A DNA stretch of 26,124 nt. It comes from Luteococcus sp043424415. Lineage in GTDB: Bacteria; Actinomycetota; Actinomycetes; Propionibacteriales; Propionibacteriaceae. Both the position numbers and the translations under genes were made by a program. Where the stretch lies: contig NZ_JBHWOO010000046.1 in the NCBI RefSeq assembly GCF_043424415.1, positions 1 through 26,124 on the forward strand. The letters are read 5' to 3'. This document shows, one piece after another, positions 26,069 to 26,124 of this stretch; within the stretch, counting starts at the first letter, position 1; the number at the start of each line of letters is the position of its first letter. The notes under the pieces were generated by a model. The model saw only the letters and a list, made by a program, of their open reading frames with translations, was not told where the DNA came from and made no database searches.

Positions 26069-26124
26069 GGCCCCAAACCTAGTGGACACACCACGGGCGT
26101 GGCAGCTGGAGGCTGCCACAGTAT

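Overview
The window is the chromosomal replication-origin neighbourhood of a high-GC Actinobacterium. Gene content and order point to the order Propionibacteriales, probably family Propionibacteriaceae; the genus cannot be fixed from sequence alone. The markers are gyrB-dciA-recF-gnd-dnaN on one side of the origin, dnaA at the centre, rpmH-rnpA-yidD-yidC-jag and rsmG-parA-parB on the other side, many DnaA boxes (TTGTCCACA / TTTTCCACA) and parS-type sites (GTTTCACGTGAAAC and variants).

Left arm (1-8711, all minus strand): gyrB (3' part cut by the window edge), the helicase-loader-like dciA (DUF721), recF, the short-form 6-phosphogluconate dehydrogenase gnd, an acetaldehyde-type aldehyde dehydrogenase, a frameshifted remnant of a secreted subtilisin-like protease, and dnaN. 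recF and dciA overlap by 4 nt. The aldehyde dehydrogenase and the protease remnant sit between gnd and dnaN, where gnd usually follows dnaN closely in related genomes.

Origin (8712-11902): dnaN and dnaA are separated by a DnaA-box-rich, relatively AT-rich and repeat-rich non-coding stretch (best oriC candidate about 8970-9240) plus a plus-strand tetR-type regulator whose 3' end overlaps the 3' end of dnaA. A second DnaA-box group lies between dnaA and rpmH.

Right arm (11903-19846, plus strand): rpmH-rnpA-yidD-yidC-jag form a compact ribosome/RNase P/membrane-insertion block closed by a strong terminator. A 2.36 kb stretch without a convincing gene separates jag from rsmG; it holds an AT-rich segment, three same-orientation DnaA boxes and a parS-like site at the centre of a 42-bp inverted repeat. 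rsmG-parA-parB follow, with one parS-like site just after rsmG and a perfect parS at or near the start of parA. A perfect 23-bp-stem terminator closes parB.

Beyond the origin block (19935-26068): a minus-strand run of aminotransferase, D-Ala-D-Ala-ligase-like ATP-grasp enzyme, SURF1 and DUF3817 membrane protein; a divergent unrecognised 203-aa protein; a secreted Rpf-domain/LysM cell-wall hydrolase; and a two-gene unit of a one-TM protein and an OsmC-family protein.

The most unusual content is non-coding. Two parS-like sites lie exactly at the centre of 40-42 bp inverted repeats, DnaA boxes occur in four separate places (one inside the recF 3' end), palindromic GCCCGCCATGGCGGGC-type repeats lie between dnaN and tetR, and the jag-rsmG spacer is enlarged and origin-like.
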